A stretch of 64,000 nucleotides of DNA from Novosphingobium sp. FKTRR1. GTDB taxonomy: Bacteria > Pseudomonadota > Alphaproteobacteria > Sphingomonadales > Sphingomonadaceae. Position 1 is the stretch's first letter. The number at the start of each line of letters is the position of its first letter. This document shows, piece after piece, positions 39,138 to 48,063 of the stretch. The position numbers were made by a program, and so were the translations under genes. Location: positions 62,001 through 126,000 of the forward strand of contig NZ_JAIZDA010000011.1 in NCBI RefSeq assembly GCF_020404405.1, given 5' to 3'. The notes beneath the pieces were generated by a model. The model searched no databases. It was given only the letters and a program-made list of their open reading frames with translations, and was not told the origin of the DNA.

Positions 39138-41537
39138 TCAGAACTTGATCGTGGTCTCGATGCCGATCTTGCGAGGGCTGAGGATCGAGTTGGCATAGTA
39201 GCGCGACACGATACCATCGACCGTCACCCGCCGTGACAGGTCGTTGCTGACCGCGACGACCGCGAACTTGTCGAAGATGTTGTCGATGTACAGCCGCGTA
39301 TCGATCTTGCCGACGGTATAGCCGATCGAGGCGCGGTGGGTGGTGTAGGCCGGCAGCCGTTCGCCGAAACCGCGCGCGCCGACGCGGCTGAGGATGTCGC
39401 CGGTATAGCTCGTGGTCCAGTTGGCCGTGATCGTCTGGTCAAGACCGACTTCGTGCTCATACGTCACGCCGATGCTGCCCGAATTCTTGGTCGATCCGGG
39501 CAGGCGGTCACCCGCCTTGGCATCTTCCTCGCCATGCCGGAACTTGAGCAAGCCGGGAACGTCCTCGGTCAGGTGTGCATCGGTGTATGAGTACGAACCG
39601 TTGATGGTCAGGCCGCGCACCGGCTTGGCGGTGAAGTTCAGTTCCACGCCTTGCGAGATCGCCTTGCCGCCGTTCACGGTAATGCCGATCGCGCCGTTGG
39701 TGGTCAGGCCGTCAAGCTGGATGCCATCCCAGTCGACCTTGAAGATCGACAGGTTGCCGCGCAGCTTGCCACCGAACAGGGTATAGCGGATGCCCAGTTC
39801 CTTGTTCTTCACCGTGTCGGGGGTGTAGGTCAGTTCGTTGGGCAAGGCGCACAGGTTCTGGCCCGGCGGCAGCGGCAGCACGCAAGGCGCCACGCGGTTG
39901 ACGCCACCGATGCGGTAGCCCTTGCTGTACGTGGCATAGACCATCACGTCGGGGCTGAACTTGTACGAGGCGTTGAACTTCCACACCGTTCCGCTGTCCT
40001 TGGTCGCGCCCGTACGCGACCGGAAGTTGATCTGCGGATAGTCCTGGAACAGCGGCAGCGCCTGACCGCCATCGACGAACGCGTCGTACTTGTAATAGCG
40101 GCCACCGGCGGTGAACGACAGCGCCTTGATCGGCGAATAAGTCACTTCGCCGAACACCGCTTCTTCCTTGGTGTTCGATTTGACGTACGAGGCATATTCG
40201 ACCTGATCGGGCCGGTCGATGCCCGCCCACGCCGGGAAGCCGGGCACGATCTCGCGATAGGTGCTGTCGGTCTTCTGACGGTTGAAGAAGCCGCCCAACG
40301 TCCAGCTGAACGGGCCACCGTGCTTGGAGACGAGGCGCAGCTCCTGATTGAACTGGGTATTGCGCGCCTTCTGCTTGGTATAGCCCGAGAACTGCGGGAA
40401 CAGTTGATAGCCGTAATCGAGGTCGATCAGCAGGTCGGTCACGTCGACCGACGATGTGTTGTTCTGAAGGGTGAACGCGGTGGCCGATACCAGTTCGGCA
40501 ATGTCGCCCAGTTCGATTTCGGCTTCGGCGGACCACAAGTCGGTAACGCGGTTGGCCGGTTCGAGATAGCGCCAGGGTGCTTCGTACTTGCCGGTGCCGA
40601 ACACGCCGCCGCCGTTCGATTGGCGACCATCGGTGCTGGTTTCCTGATGCACGTACGACAGGTAGACCTTCACGCCTTCGGTCGGGAACAGGCCCAACTG
40701 GTTGCGGGTGGTGAAGGTCTTTTCGAAGTTCGCGTCCTTGACGCTGTGCAGATTGGCGGCAAGCTGATCGGGCGTGCCGAGCGATCCGAAGAACGACGAA
40801 GGCTGGTTGGGCTGCGGCGTCGATACCCCCGGCGTGTTGACCAGATAGTTGTAATCGATGAAGCCGGGGTCGTAATAGTAACCCGAAGCGGTGCGCAGCG
40901 CGATCTTGCCTTCGACGATCGGGAGGTTGACCGCCCAGTCGACCGAATAGCCCAGGCCATGCGAATGCGCTTCGGTAAAGGCGCGGGCGTGCAGGGTCGC
41001 TTCGAGCTTTTCGGGATCGGGCCGGTTGGGGATATAGCGGATCGCGCCCGCCATCGTGCCGACGCCGTAGAGCGTGCCTTGCGGCCCAAGCAGCACTTCG
41101 ACCCGGTTCATGTCGATGAACTTGAAGTCCTGATAAAGCGGAATTTCGCCAAGGTACGTGGCCAGCATGTTGTTGCCGTTATCGCCGAACGTGCTGCTGT
41201 CGCTGGCCGAAAGGCCGCGCATCACGATGGTGCCCGTTGCGCGCGGACCGGTGTCCTGAATGGTCAGGCCGGGAGTGAACGCGGCGAGCGAGCGGATATC
41301 GTCGACGCGCTGGTTTTTCAGGCTGTCGGCGGTCACTGCGGTGATGTTGACCGGCACGTCCTGCAGGCTGATCGCGCGGCGGGTGGCGGTGACGATGATC
41401 TCGCCGCTGTCGCCGCTGGGTGCGGGATCGGCCTGCGGAGCGGCGCTCTGCGCGAATGCCGGTGTCGCGGCAAGGCCGGTCGCAAGGCAGGCCATGGCCG
41501 AGGCGGAAAGCAGCAGAGTACGCGCTGGGATACGCAT
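39138..41537 (-). CDS. TonB-dependent outer-membrane receptor
   Basis: 799 residues from ATG 41537 (MRIPARTLLLSASAMACLATGLA, signal peptide to TPAFAQ). TonB box-like SGEIIVTATRRA and plug motifs (SLAAFTPGLTIQDTG, TIVMRGLSASDSSTFGDN, VEVLLGPQGTLYGVGTMAGAIRYIPN) are followed by a beta barrel ending KIGIETTIKF. It is divergent from a kinase/regulator pair, and a secreted amidohydrolase, permease and peptidase follow those, so it could bring in the substrate of that group. Substrate not readable. Confidence 0.9.
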   Translation of the reverse strand: MRIPARTLLLSASAMACLATGLAATPAFAQSAAPQADPAPSGDSGEIIVTATRRAISLQDVPVNITAVTADSLKNQRVDDIRSLAAFTPGLTIQDTGPRATGTIVMRGLSASDSSTFGDNGNNMLATYLGEIPLYQDFKFIDMNRVEVLLGPQGTLYGVGTMAGAIRYIPNRPDPEKLEATLHARAFTEAHSHGLGYSVDWAVNLPIVEGKIALRTASGYYYDPGFIDYNYLVNTPGVSTPQPNQPSSFFGSLGTPDQLAANLHSVKDANFEKTFTTRNQLGLFPTEGVKVYLSYVHQETSTDGRQSNGGGVFGTGKYEAPWRYLEPANRVTDLWSAEAEIELGDIAELVSATAFTLQNNTSSVDVTDLLIDLDYGYQLFPQFSGYTKQKARNTQFNQELRLVSKHGGPFSWTLGGFFNRQKTDSTYREIVPGFPAWAGIDRPDQVEYASYVKSNTKEEAVFGEVTYSPIKALSFTAGGRYYKYDAFVDGGQALPLFQDYPQINFRSRTGATKDSGTVWKFNASYKFSPDVMVYATYSKGYRIGGVNRVAPCVLPLPPGQNLCALPNELTYTPDTVKNKELGIRYTLFGGKLRGNLSIFKVDWDGIQLDGLTTNGAIGITVNGGKAISQGVELNFTAKPVRGLTINGSYSYTDAHLTEDVPGLLKFRHGEEDAKAGDRLPGSTKNSGSIGVTYEHEVGLDQTITANWTTSYTGDILSRVGARGFGERLPAYTTHRASIGYTVGKIDTRLYIDNIFDKFAVVAVSNDLSRRVTVDGIVSRYYANSILSPRKIGIETTIKF

Positions 41538-41827
41538 GATGAAGATGACCCCCCGTGTTGGTGTTGTCGTTCTGGGTTCGAAAGCCGCCGGGTTGCGACG
41601 CACAACAATTACCCGACGGGCACGCCGGTCCGGCATGCTGCACTGCACATAAACTGTCGGGGCGTGGGGGCTCTGCCTATGGGGCGTTTGACGTAGATTC
41701 CCGGAAGGGCACATCTGCAAGGCGGATCGCGTCCTTGTTCGGGACAGCGATTTCAGCGTCCGGCGGGCCGCAGCATACGCCGTTTCGCTCATGGGCGCGG
41801 GTGCGGCGCGGTGGCAGGGAGACAGGG

Positions 41828-41881
41828 ATGATCGCTGACCTGATCCATGCTCTGCCGCTGGCCATGCCGTTGGCCCGCTGA
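41828..41881 (+). CDS. Possible 17-aa leader peptide before the histidine kinase
   Basis: ATG 41828 has AGGGAGACAGGG just before it, the best ribosome site in this 350-base intergenic stretch. It encodes MIADLIHALPLAMPLAR and stops 6 bases before the kinase ATG, which itself has no ribosome site. Translational coupling is plausible; the frame is also open upstream, so this may be chance. The rest of 41538-41827 shows no gene or clear motif. Confidence 0.3.
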   Translation: MIADLIHALPLAMPLAR

Positions 41882-41887
41882 AACGCC

Positions 41888-43741
41888 ATGGCCAAGCGGG
41901 CGCACGCACTTGCTCTGACTCCGGGCGATTGGCGGCGACGGTGGGGTGCCTTGCGCTATCGCCTGTCGCTGCCGATCCACGCCGCCGCACAAATGCTGCG
42001 CGGCCTCCGCCAGCGCGCAACCCGATCGGCGGTGCAGCTTGTGGGCATGGTGGCGGCGTTCACGCTGGCGCAGGCGCTGATGCTGGAACTGATCGGCCAC
42101 GCCCATATCGAGCGCTTGCGGAACATGGCCGGGCCCGATCTGCGCGGGTCGTTCGACGCCAACCTGTTTGCGGTATTCCTGGTGTTTCTGGTGCTGTCGG
42201 TGCTGGGTGCCTGGCTGATCGCACAGGCGCAGGATACCAGCCGCGCCGCGCAAGCCGAAACCCGCGACCATCTGGCCGGGCTTGAAGCGGAAATCGCCGC
42301 CCACAAGGCAACCGCCGTTGCGCTGCAACGCGCGCGCGAAGCAGCCGACGCCGCCAATGCCGCGAAAAGCCGCTATCTGGTATCGGTCAGCCACGAGATC
42401 CGCTCGCCGCTCAATTCGATCTACGGCTATGCCCAGTTGCTCGAACGCGGCAGCGATCTGGCGCCGCAGACGGTCGGCAAGATCATCTGCCGGTCAAGCG
42501 AGCACTTGTCCAATCTGGTCGATGGCCTGCTCGATATCGCGCAAGTCGAAGCGGGCATGCTGCGGCTGTCGCACGATACCATCCGTCTGCCTGCCTTCGT
42601 CGAGCAACTGGCCGGCCTGATCCGGCCGCAAGCCAGCGCCAAGGGGCTGGCATTCCGGCTGGATATTGCGGCGCCGCTGCCCGAATTCGTGCGTGGCGAT
42701 CAGAAACGGTTGAAGCAGGTGCTGACCAATCTGCTGAACAATGCGGTCAAGTTCACCGCCAGCGGGACGGTCACCTTGCGCGTCGGCTGGCACGACGACA
42801 TGGCCACTTTCGAGGTGATCGACACCGGCATCGGCATTCCCGAGGCCGATCTTCCGCGCCTGTTCACCGCCTTTGGCCGGACGACCGCTTCAGGCTCGGC
42901 CGGGCAGCCGGGAATCGGCATCGGCCTTGCCATCATCGCCACGCTGGTCCGCGTGATGGGCGGCGAAATCAGCGTGGACAGCACGGTCGGCACGGGCTCG
43001 CGCTTTGCGGTGCGGTTGACGCTGAGCGAACCGGTGACGCAACCGGTGCAAGCCCTGCGCGCCGAGGCCGTCACCGGGTATCAGGGCGCGCGCCGGACGG
43101 TGCTGGTGGTTGATGACGATGCCGCGCAGGCCGGGGTGATCGAGACGCTGCTGCGGCCATTGGGCTTTGCCGTGCACGGCGCGCGCGATGGCGATACCGC
43201 GCTGGCGATGGCCCGCGCGCAGGCGCCCGATGTTGTGCTGCTCGACATTTCGATGCCGGGCCGCACCGGCTGGGACACGGCGCAAGCCTTGCGCGCGATG
43301 CATGGCGATGCCGCGCGCATCGTCATGGTTTCGTCCGACGCCCACCCGGCAGGTCCGGACGACCCCGGATGCGCGGCGCACGACGTGTTCCTGACCAAGC
43401 CCATCGAACTGTCCGCGCTGCTCGAAACGTTGGCCCGGTTGCTGGACTTGCGCTGGACCACCGACGAGGGCGCGACGGCAGCAAGGGCAGTACCAGGCCC
43501 GCCGCCAGTGCCGGACGAGGCCGACTTGCGCGTTCCGGAGCCCGCGCTGCCCTTCGTGGCCGAAATCGACGCGCTGGCGCGGATCGGCAATGTGCGCGGG
43601 GTGCAAGCCCGCCTTGCCGCGATGGAACAGGCTGCACCCGCTGCGGCGCCGCTCGTGACGCGCCTGCGCGAACAGCTCGACGCGTTCGATTTCAAGGGCC
43701 TGCGCGAAACCTTGCGCCGGGGTGCTGCCGATGGCTCTTGA
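41888..43741 (+). CDS. Hybrid sensor histidine kinase with receiver domain
   Basis: 617 residues. Two membrane helices (about 47-68 and 93-113) frame a short 25-residue periplasmic loop, too small for a ligand-binding domain. Then comes a coiled coil, the HisKA domain with H169 in VSVSHEIRSPLNS, and HATPase_c (LNNAVKFTASG, DTGIGIPEADLPRLFTAF, GIGLAIIATLVRVMGG). A receiver domain follows (VLVVDDDAAQ, phospho-Asp about residue 452 in VLLDISMPG, Lys in LTKPI). The last 100 residues are unassigned and might hold a helical phosphotransfer-like region. It overlaps the response regulator gene. Confidence 0.92.
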   Translation: MAKRAHALALTPGDWRRRWGALRYRLSLPIHAAAQMLRGLRQRATRSAVQLVGMVAAFTLAQALMLELIGHAHIERLRNMAGPDLRGSFDANLFAVFLVFLVLSVLGAWLIAQAQDTSRAAQAETRDHLAGLEAEIAAHKATAVALQRAREAADAANAAKSRYLVSVSHEIRSPLNSIYGYAQLLERGSDLAPQTVGKIICRSSEHLSNLVDGLLDIAQVEAGMLRLSHDTIRLPAFVEQLAGLIRPQASAKGLAFRLDIAAPLPEFVRGDQKRLKQVLTNLLNNAVKFTASGTVTLRVGWHDDMATFEVIDTGIGIPEADLPRLFTAFGRTTASGSAGQPGIGIGLAIIATLVRVMGGEISVDSTVGTGSRFAVRLTLSEPVTQPVQALRAEAVTGYQGARRTVLVVDDDAAQAGVIETLLRPLGFAVHGARDGDTALAMARAQAPDVVLLDISMPGRTGWDTAQALRAMHGDAARIVMVSSDAHPAGPDDPGCAAHDVFLTKPIELSALLETLARLLDLRWTTDEGATAARAVPGPPPVPDEADLRVPEPALPFVAEIDALARIGNVRGVQARLAAMEQAAPAAAPLVTRLREQLDAFDFKGLRETLRRGAADGS

Positions 43742-44678
43742 TCCGCGCGCCGATCCGGGGGTTGCCGACGCGGGTCGCGACACCATTCTGGTGGTCGATG
43801 ACAATCCGGAATCGCTGCATTTCCTGATCGAGACGATCGAGCGTGCGGGCATGACCGCGCTGATCGCCACCTCGGGCGACGATGCGCTCGAACTGCTGCA
43901 CCATGTGATCCCCGACCTGATCCTGATCGATGGCGTGATGCCCGGCCGTGACGGCTTCGAGACGACCCGCGCGATCAAGCGCGATGCGCGGCTGGCCGCG
44001 GTGCCGGTGATCTTCATGACCGGACTGACCGAAACCGAACACGCGGTGCGCGGGCTGGCGGCGGGCGGCATCGACTATGTGCGCAAGCCCGTCGATGTCG
44101 AGGAACTGCTCGCACGGATGGCCGTCCATCTGCACAATGCGCGGGTTTCAGCAGGCGGCCGCGCTGCACTCGATGCCACCGGACGGCACCTCATGGCGGT
44201 GGATCGCGATGGGGCGCTGCTATGGGCCACGCCGCATGTCGAACAACTGCTGGCCGCAGCGCAAGCTGCGGGCGAGGGCGAGGATCTTTCCGCTGCTCTG
44301 TCCCCAACGCTTGGCGCAGCGACCGCGCGGCTGGCGGCCCCGGCCGAGCGCACCGGGTCGCTGATCAAGCTGGAGGTCGGCGGGGTACCGGTCGAACTGG
44401 TGCTGGTTGCGCACTTGCGCGCGGGGGAAACGCTGCTGCGACTGAACTGGCAACGCGAGGGGGCCGAGATCGAGGCGCTGCGCGAACGCTATGGGCTGAC
44501 CCAGCGAGAGGCCGAGGTGCTGCTGTGGATCAGTTACGGCAAGCCCAACCGCGCCATCAGCGAAATCCTGGGTATCTCGCCGCGCACCGTGAACAAGCAT
44601 CTGGAGCAGGTGTTCCAGAAGCTGGGGGTAGAAACCCGCGCGGCGGCAGCGGCCTTTGCGGTGCGCACGCTCAACTGA
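43731..44678 (+). CDS. LuxR-type response regulator with divergent middle domain
   Basis: 315 residues from ATG 43731, overlapping the kinase stop by 11 bases. Receiver domain with VVDDNPES, phospho-Asp about residue 66 in LILIDGVMPG and Lys in VRKPVD. A central 100-residue part (AALDATGRHLMAVDRDGALLW onwards) looks like a small PAS-like sensor fold. The C-terminal LuxR helix-turn-helix (LTQREAEVLLWISYGKPNRAISEILGIS, RTVNKHLEQVFQKLGV) closes it. This layout fits regulators that control quinoprotein or aromatic catabolism in proteobacteria, though the target is not shown. Confidence 0.9.
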   Translation: MALDPRADPGVADAGRDTILVVDDNPESLHFLIETIERAGMTALIATSGDDALELLHHVIPDLILIDGVMPGRDGFETTRAIKRDARLAAVPVIFMTGLTETEHAVRGLAAGGIDYVRKPVDVEELLARMAVHLHNARVSAGGRAALDATGRHLMAVDRDGALLWATPHVEQLLAAAQAAGEGEDLSAALSPTLGAATARLAAPAERTGSLIKLEVGGVPVELVLVAHLRAGETLLRLNWQREGAEIEALRERYGLTQREAEVLLWISYGKPNRAISEILGISPRTVNKHLEQVFQKLGVETRAAAAAFAVRTLN

Positions 44679-44691
44679 CCGGCCAGAAAGG

Positions 44692-44730
44692 GTGGCCCGG
44701 AACGAGTGGCCCGGAAAGTGTGGCCCAGAA
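44692..44730. repeat. Three 14-bp tandem repeats (GTGGCCCGGAA core)
   Basis: GTGGCCCGGAA starts at 44692 and 44706, and GTGGCCCAGAA at 44720, an exact 14-base period. They fill most of the gap between the response regulator stop and the amidohydrolase start, about 95-135 bases before the latter. They could be iterated binding sites for the regulator. Confidence 0.75.
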
Positions 44731-44825
44731 AAGGTGGTGATGCCCGATTGCCAGCCGCCCGCCAGATGCTACCATCCCGGACAAGCGTCCTGAATTGCCC
44801 GAACTAGCGCCAATGGAGAGTGCCG

Positions 44826-46553
44826 ATGCGCCTGATGCTGTGTTCCGCTCTGGCCCTTGCGGTCGCCGCCGCTGCCACCCCCGCCTTGGCCAAGGAGCAG
44901 GTCGACCTGATCCTGCACGACGGCAAAGTGCTGACGGTGGACAAGGCGTTCAGCGTGCGCTCGGCCATCGCGGTGAAGGGCGAACGCATCGTCGCGACCG
45001 GCGGCGAGGATTTGCTGACCCGCTATGACGCGGCCAAAGTGATCGACCTCAAAGGGCGCACGCTGTTGCCCGGCTTCATCGATGCGCACCTCCACCCGTT
45101 CCCGGTAAAGCCCAGCGACATCGCCGTGGCCGAGGCGAAGTCCATCGGCGAGGTGCAGGACCAGCTGCGCAAAAAGGCGGCGCTGCTGGGGCCGGGCAAG
45201 TGGATCACCGGCTATGGCTGGCAGGAATCGAACTTCACCGAAAAGCGCAACCTGTCGCGCGCCGATCTGGACGCGGCAGCGCCGAACAATCCGGTCATGC
45301 TCGTACGCGCGGGGTCGCATTCGGCGGTGGCCAATTCGGCGGCGCTCAAGATTGCCGCCATCGACAAGACCACGCCCGATCCCAAGTCGGGGCTGATCGA
45401 GCATGACGCGGCGGGCGAACCCAACGGCGTGATCCGCGAACGCTTTGATCTGGTGGCAAAGTTCATCCCCCAGCCGACCTGGGCGGAAATGCGTGAGCCC
45501 AACATCGTTTGGCTCAAGAGCATCCTTGCGCTGGGCATCACCAGCTTCTGGGATGCCAGCACGACGATCGACGACGAACCCGTGGGCAAGGGCGGGGCGC
45601 TGCCCAGCAACGACGGCGCGCTGTTCGGTGGGGCGAACCTCAGCTGGGCGCGCGCCAAGGAGATCTACGCCACCCATGCCGCCGATCTGCCGCGCATCAC
45701 GTTCTATATCTCGTACCCCGGCGCCGAGCGGCTCAAGGCGTTCCCCTATAAATCGGGATATGGTGACAACCACTTGCGGCTTGGCGCGATCGGTGAAAAC
45801 GCGGTCGATGGCGGCTTTACCGGGCCGACCGCGTGGCTGCTGGCCGATTACAAGGGCCAGCCCGGTTTCCGGGGCAAGGGCCGCTATACCGATGCCGAAC
45901 TGCAGGACATGGTCGATACCGCCAATCGCCTTGGCTGGCAGATGGGGCTGCACTGCATCGGCGATGCCGCCATCGTGCAGACCATCGATGCCTATGTGAA
46001 GTCGCTCGATACCATCGCCGACCCGGCCCATCCGCAGGCCGACCGGCGCTGGTTCACCGACCACTTCACGATCATGCCGCCCGAAGCGACGATGGCCAAG
46101 ATGGCCAGCCATTCCATCGCCATCGCCCAGCAGCCCAACTTCCTCTACAATCTTGAGGACCGCTACATGCAGGTGCTCGATGACGAGCGGCTGGCGCACA
46201 ACAACGCGGTGGCCACGCCTGCGCACAAGTTCGGCATCTTCACCGCGTTTTCCAGCGACAACCTGCCGGTCGGGCCGCTGGTCGGGCTTTATGCCGCGAT
46301 CACCCGCAAGGGGCCGAGCGGTGCGGTGCACGGCGCGGACGAAGCCGTCAGCCGGGCAGAGGCGATCCGCAGCTACACCGCCAACGGCGCCTGGCTTTCG
46401 CGCGAGGAGGCCGAGAAGGGCACGTTGGAACCCGGCAAGCTGGCCGACATGATCGTGCTGCCGTTCGACCCGCTGGCCGCCGACCCCGAAGTCATCCTGA
46501 AAGGCGCGGTCGACATGACGTTCGTCGGCGGCAAGCTGGTGTTTTCGCGCTGA
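44826..46553 (+). CDS. Secreted metal-dependent amidohydrolase (YtcJ-like)
   Basis: 575 residues from ATG 44826, with GGAGAG 5 bases upstream. Signal peptide MRLMLCSALALAVAAAATPALA. Amidohydrolase_3 family: metal-binding LPGFIDAHLHPF, GLHCIGDAAI and WFTDHFTIMP, and a late FSSDNLPVGP. It is expected in the periplasm and cuts an amide or related bond of a small molecule. It leads a same-strand set with an amino-acid permease and a secreted aminopeptidase, suggesting breakdown of an amide or peptide nutrient. Confidence 0.9.
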   Translation: MRLMLCSALALAVAAAATPALAKEQVDLILHDGKVLTVDKAFSVRSAIAVKGERIVATGGEDLLTRYDAAKVIDLKGRTLLPGFIDAHLHPFPVKPSDIAVAEAKSIGEVQDQLRKKAALLGPGKWITGYGWQESNFTEKRNLSRADLDAAAPNNPVMLVRAGSHSAVANSAALKIAAIDKTTPDPKSGLIEHDAAGEPNGVIRERFDLVAKFIPQPTWAEMREPNIVWLKSILALGITSFWDASTTIDDEPVGKGGALPSNDGALFGGANLSWARAKEIYATHAADLPRITFYISYPGAERLKAFPYKSGYGDNHLRLGAIGENAVDGGFTGPTAWLLADYKGQPGFRGKGRYTDAELQDMVDTANRLGWQMGLHCIGDAAIVQTIDAYVKSLDTIADPAHPQADRRWFTDHFTIMPPEATMAKMASHSIAIAQQPNFLYNLEDRYMQVLDDERLAHNNAVATPAHKFGIFTAFSSDNLPVGPLVGLYAAITRKGPSGAVHGADEAVSRAEAIRSYTANGAWLSREEAEKGTLEPGKLADMIVLPFDPLAADPEVILKGAVDMTFVGGKLVFSR

Positions 46554-46678
46554 GCGTGGGGCCGTTGCGCCGCATCGACCCTGGCAGCGGCGCATAACCC
46601 CACCGAGGGCGTTGACCTTGGCGGCGGCTGTGGCATCACAGTGGTGCATTTGTCCTACCGCATTCCCAGGGGTATTTC

Positions 46679-48043
46679 TTGAGCGTTCACCACCAGCCGC
46701 GCGAAGGGGCTTCGGCCCTCAGCGCCTCGCTTCATTCGCGCCACGTTTCCATGATCGCCATCGGCGGCATCATCGGCGCCGGTCTGTTCGTCGGTTCCAG
46801 CACTTCGATCGCGCGGGTGGGGCCGGCGGTGGTGGTCAGCTATGCGCTGGCCGGGCTGGTCGTGATCATGGTCATGCGCATGTTGAGCGAAATGGCCAGC
46901 CAGCATCCGGCCGCAGGCTCGTTTACCGAACTGGTGCGGATCGGGCTGGGCGAGCGCGCGGGCTTTGTTGCCGGGTGGCTGTACTGGTATTTCTGGGTCG
47001 TCGTGGTGGCGATCGAGGCGATCGCGGCGGGCGGTATCATCAACGGCTGGACCGGCCTTCCGGTCTGGCTGGTCGGCACCGTGTTCGTGGCGGCGATGAC
47101 CGGGGTCAACCTCCTGTCGGCGCGCAGTTATGGCGAGTTCGAGTTCTGGCTCTCGTTCATCAAGGTGACCGCGATCATCGCGTTCATCGCGGTGACCGGG
47201 CTGTTTGCGGTGGGCGTGACGTCTCCGTCCGGGCCGACGTTCGGAAACCTTGTCAGCCATGGCGGCTTTGCCCCGTTCGGCTGGGGCGCGGCGCTGGCGG
47301 GCGTGACCAGCGTGATTTTCGCGCTGTGCGGAGCCGAAATCGCCACCGTCGCCGCAGCTGAGGCAAAGGAACCGGCGCGCGTCATCGCCAAGATCACCGG
47401 CAGCGTCGCGCTGCGCATCGTGCTGTTCTATGTGCTGTCGATCGGGCTGATCGTGTCGGTCATGCCGTGGAGCGACGTGGTGCCCGGCCACTCGCCGTTT
47501 GCCGCCGCGATGAACGCGATGAAGATCCCCCACGCTGCCGACGTGATGAACGCGGTGGTGCTGGTGGCGGTCACTTCGGCGCTCAATTCGGGCATGTATG
47601 TGACCAGCCGCGTGCTCTACGTGCTGGCGGACAAGGGCGATGCCCCGCGCGCATTGGTGCCGCTCAGCCGCCGCGCGGTGCCGTTGCGCTCGACGCTGGT
47701 GGCCAGCGGCTTTGCCTATGTCGCGCTGGCCTGCTCGGTGCTCTCGCCCGAAGTGGTGTTCAGCTTTCTGGTCAACGCTTCGGGCGCGATCATGATCTTC
47801 GTCTACATGAGCGTGTGCATTGCTCAACTGGCCATGCGCAAGCGCGAGACTGCCCCGGCGCCGATCCGCATGTGGCTGCACCCGTGGGGCAGCCTGATCA
47901 GCTTTGCCGCGATGGGCGCGGTGCTGGTGGCGATGGCGTTCAGCCCGGGGGCGCGCATCGAACTGGTCAGCAGTCTGGCCGTGCTGGCGCTGGCTTATGC
48001 CTGCTCGTTCATCGGCCGCAACCGCAGCGGCTTTCCCGGCTGA
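46679..48043 (+). CDS. Amino acid/GABA permease (APC superfamily)
   Basis: 454 residues with TTG start at 46679 (AGGGG 7 bases before). Twelve membrane helices; the first carries MIAIGGIIGAGLFVGSS, the AAT-family substrate-binding break. FALCGAEIATVAAAEAKEPARVIAKIT is typical of GabP/ProY-like carriers. It takes up an amino acid or amine with protons at the inner membrane; the specific substrate is open. The leader 46554-46678 shows nothing else. Confidence 0.9.
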   Translation: MSVHHQPREGASALSASLHSRHVSMIAIGGIIGAGLFVGSSTSIARVGPAVVVSYALAGLVVIMVMRMLSEMASQHPAAGSFTELVRIGLGERAGFVAGWLYWYFWVVVVAIEAIAAGGIINGWTGLPVWLVGTVFVAAMTGVNLLSARSYGEFEFWLSFIKVTAIIAFIAVTGLFAVGVTSPSGPTFGNLVSHGGFAPFGWGAALAGVTSVIFALCGAEIATVAAAEAKEPARVIAKITGSVALRIVLFYVLSIGLIVSVMPWSDVVPGHSPFAAAMNAMKIPHAADVMNAVVLVAVTSALNSGMYVTSRVLYVLADKGDAPRALVPLSRRAVPLRSTLVASGFAYVALACSVLSPEVVFSFLVNASGAIMIFVYMSVCIAQLAMRKRETAPAPIRMWLHPWGSLISFAAMGAVLVAMAFSPGARIELVSSLAVLALAYACSFIGRNRSGFPG

Positions 48044-48063
48044 CCGATCTGAGGGACATCACG

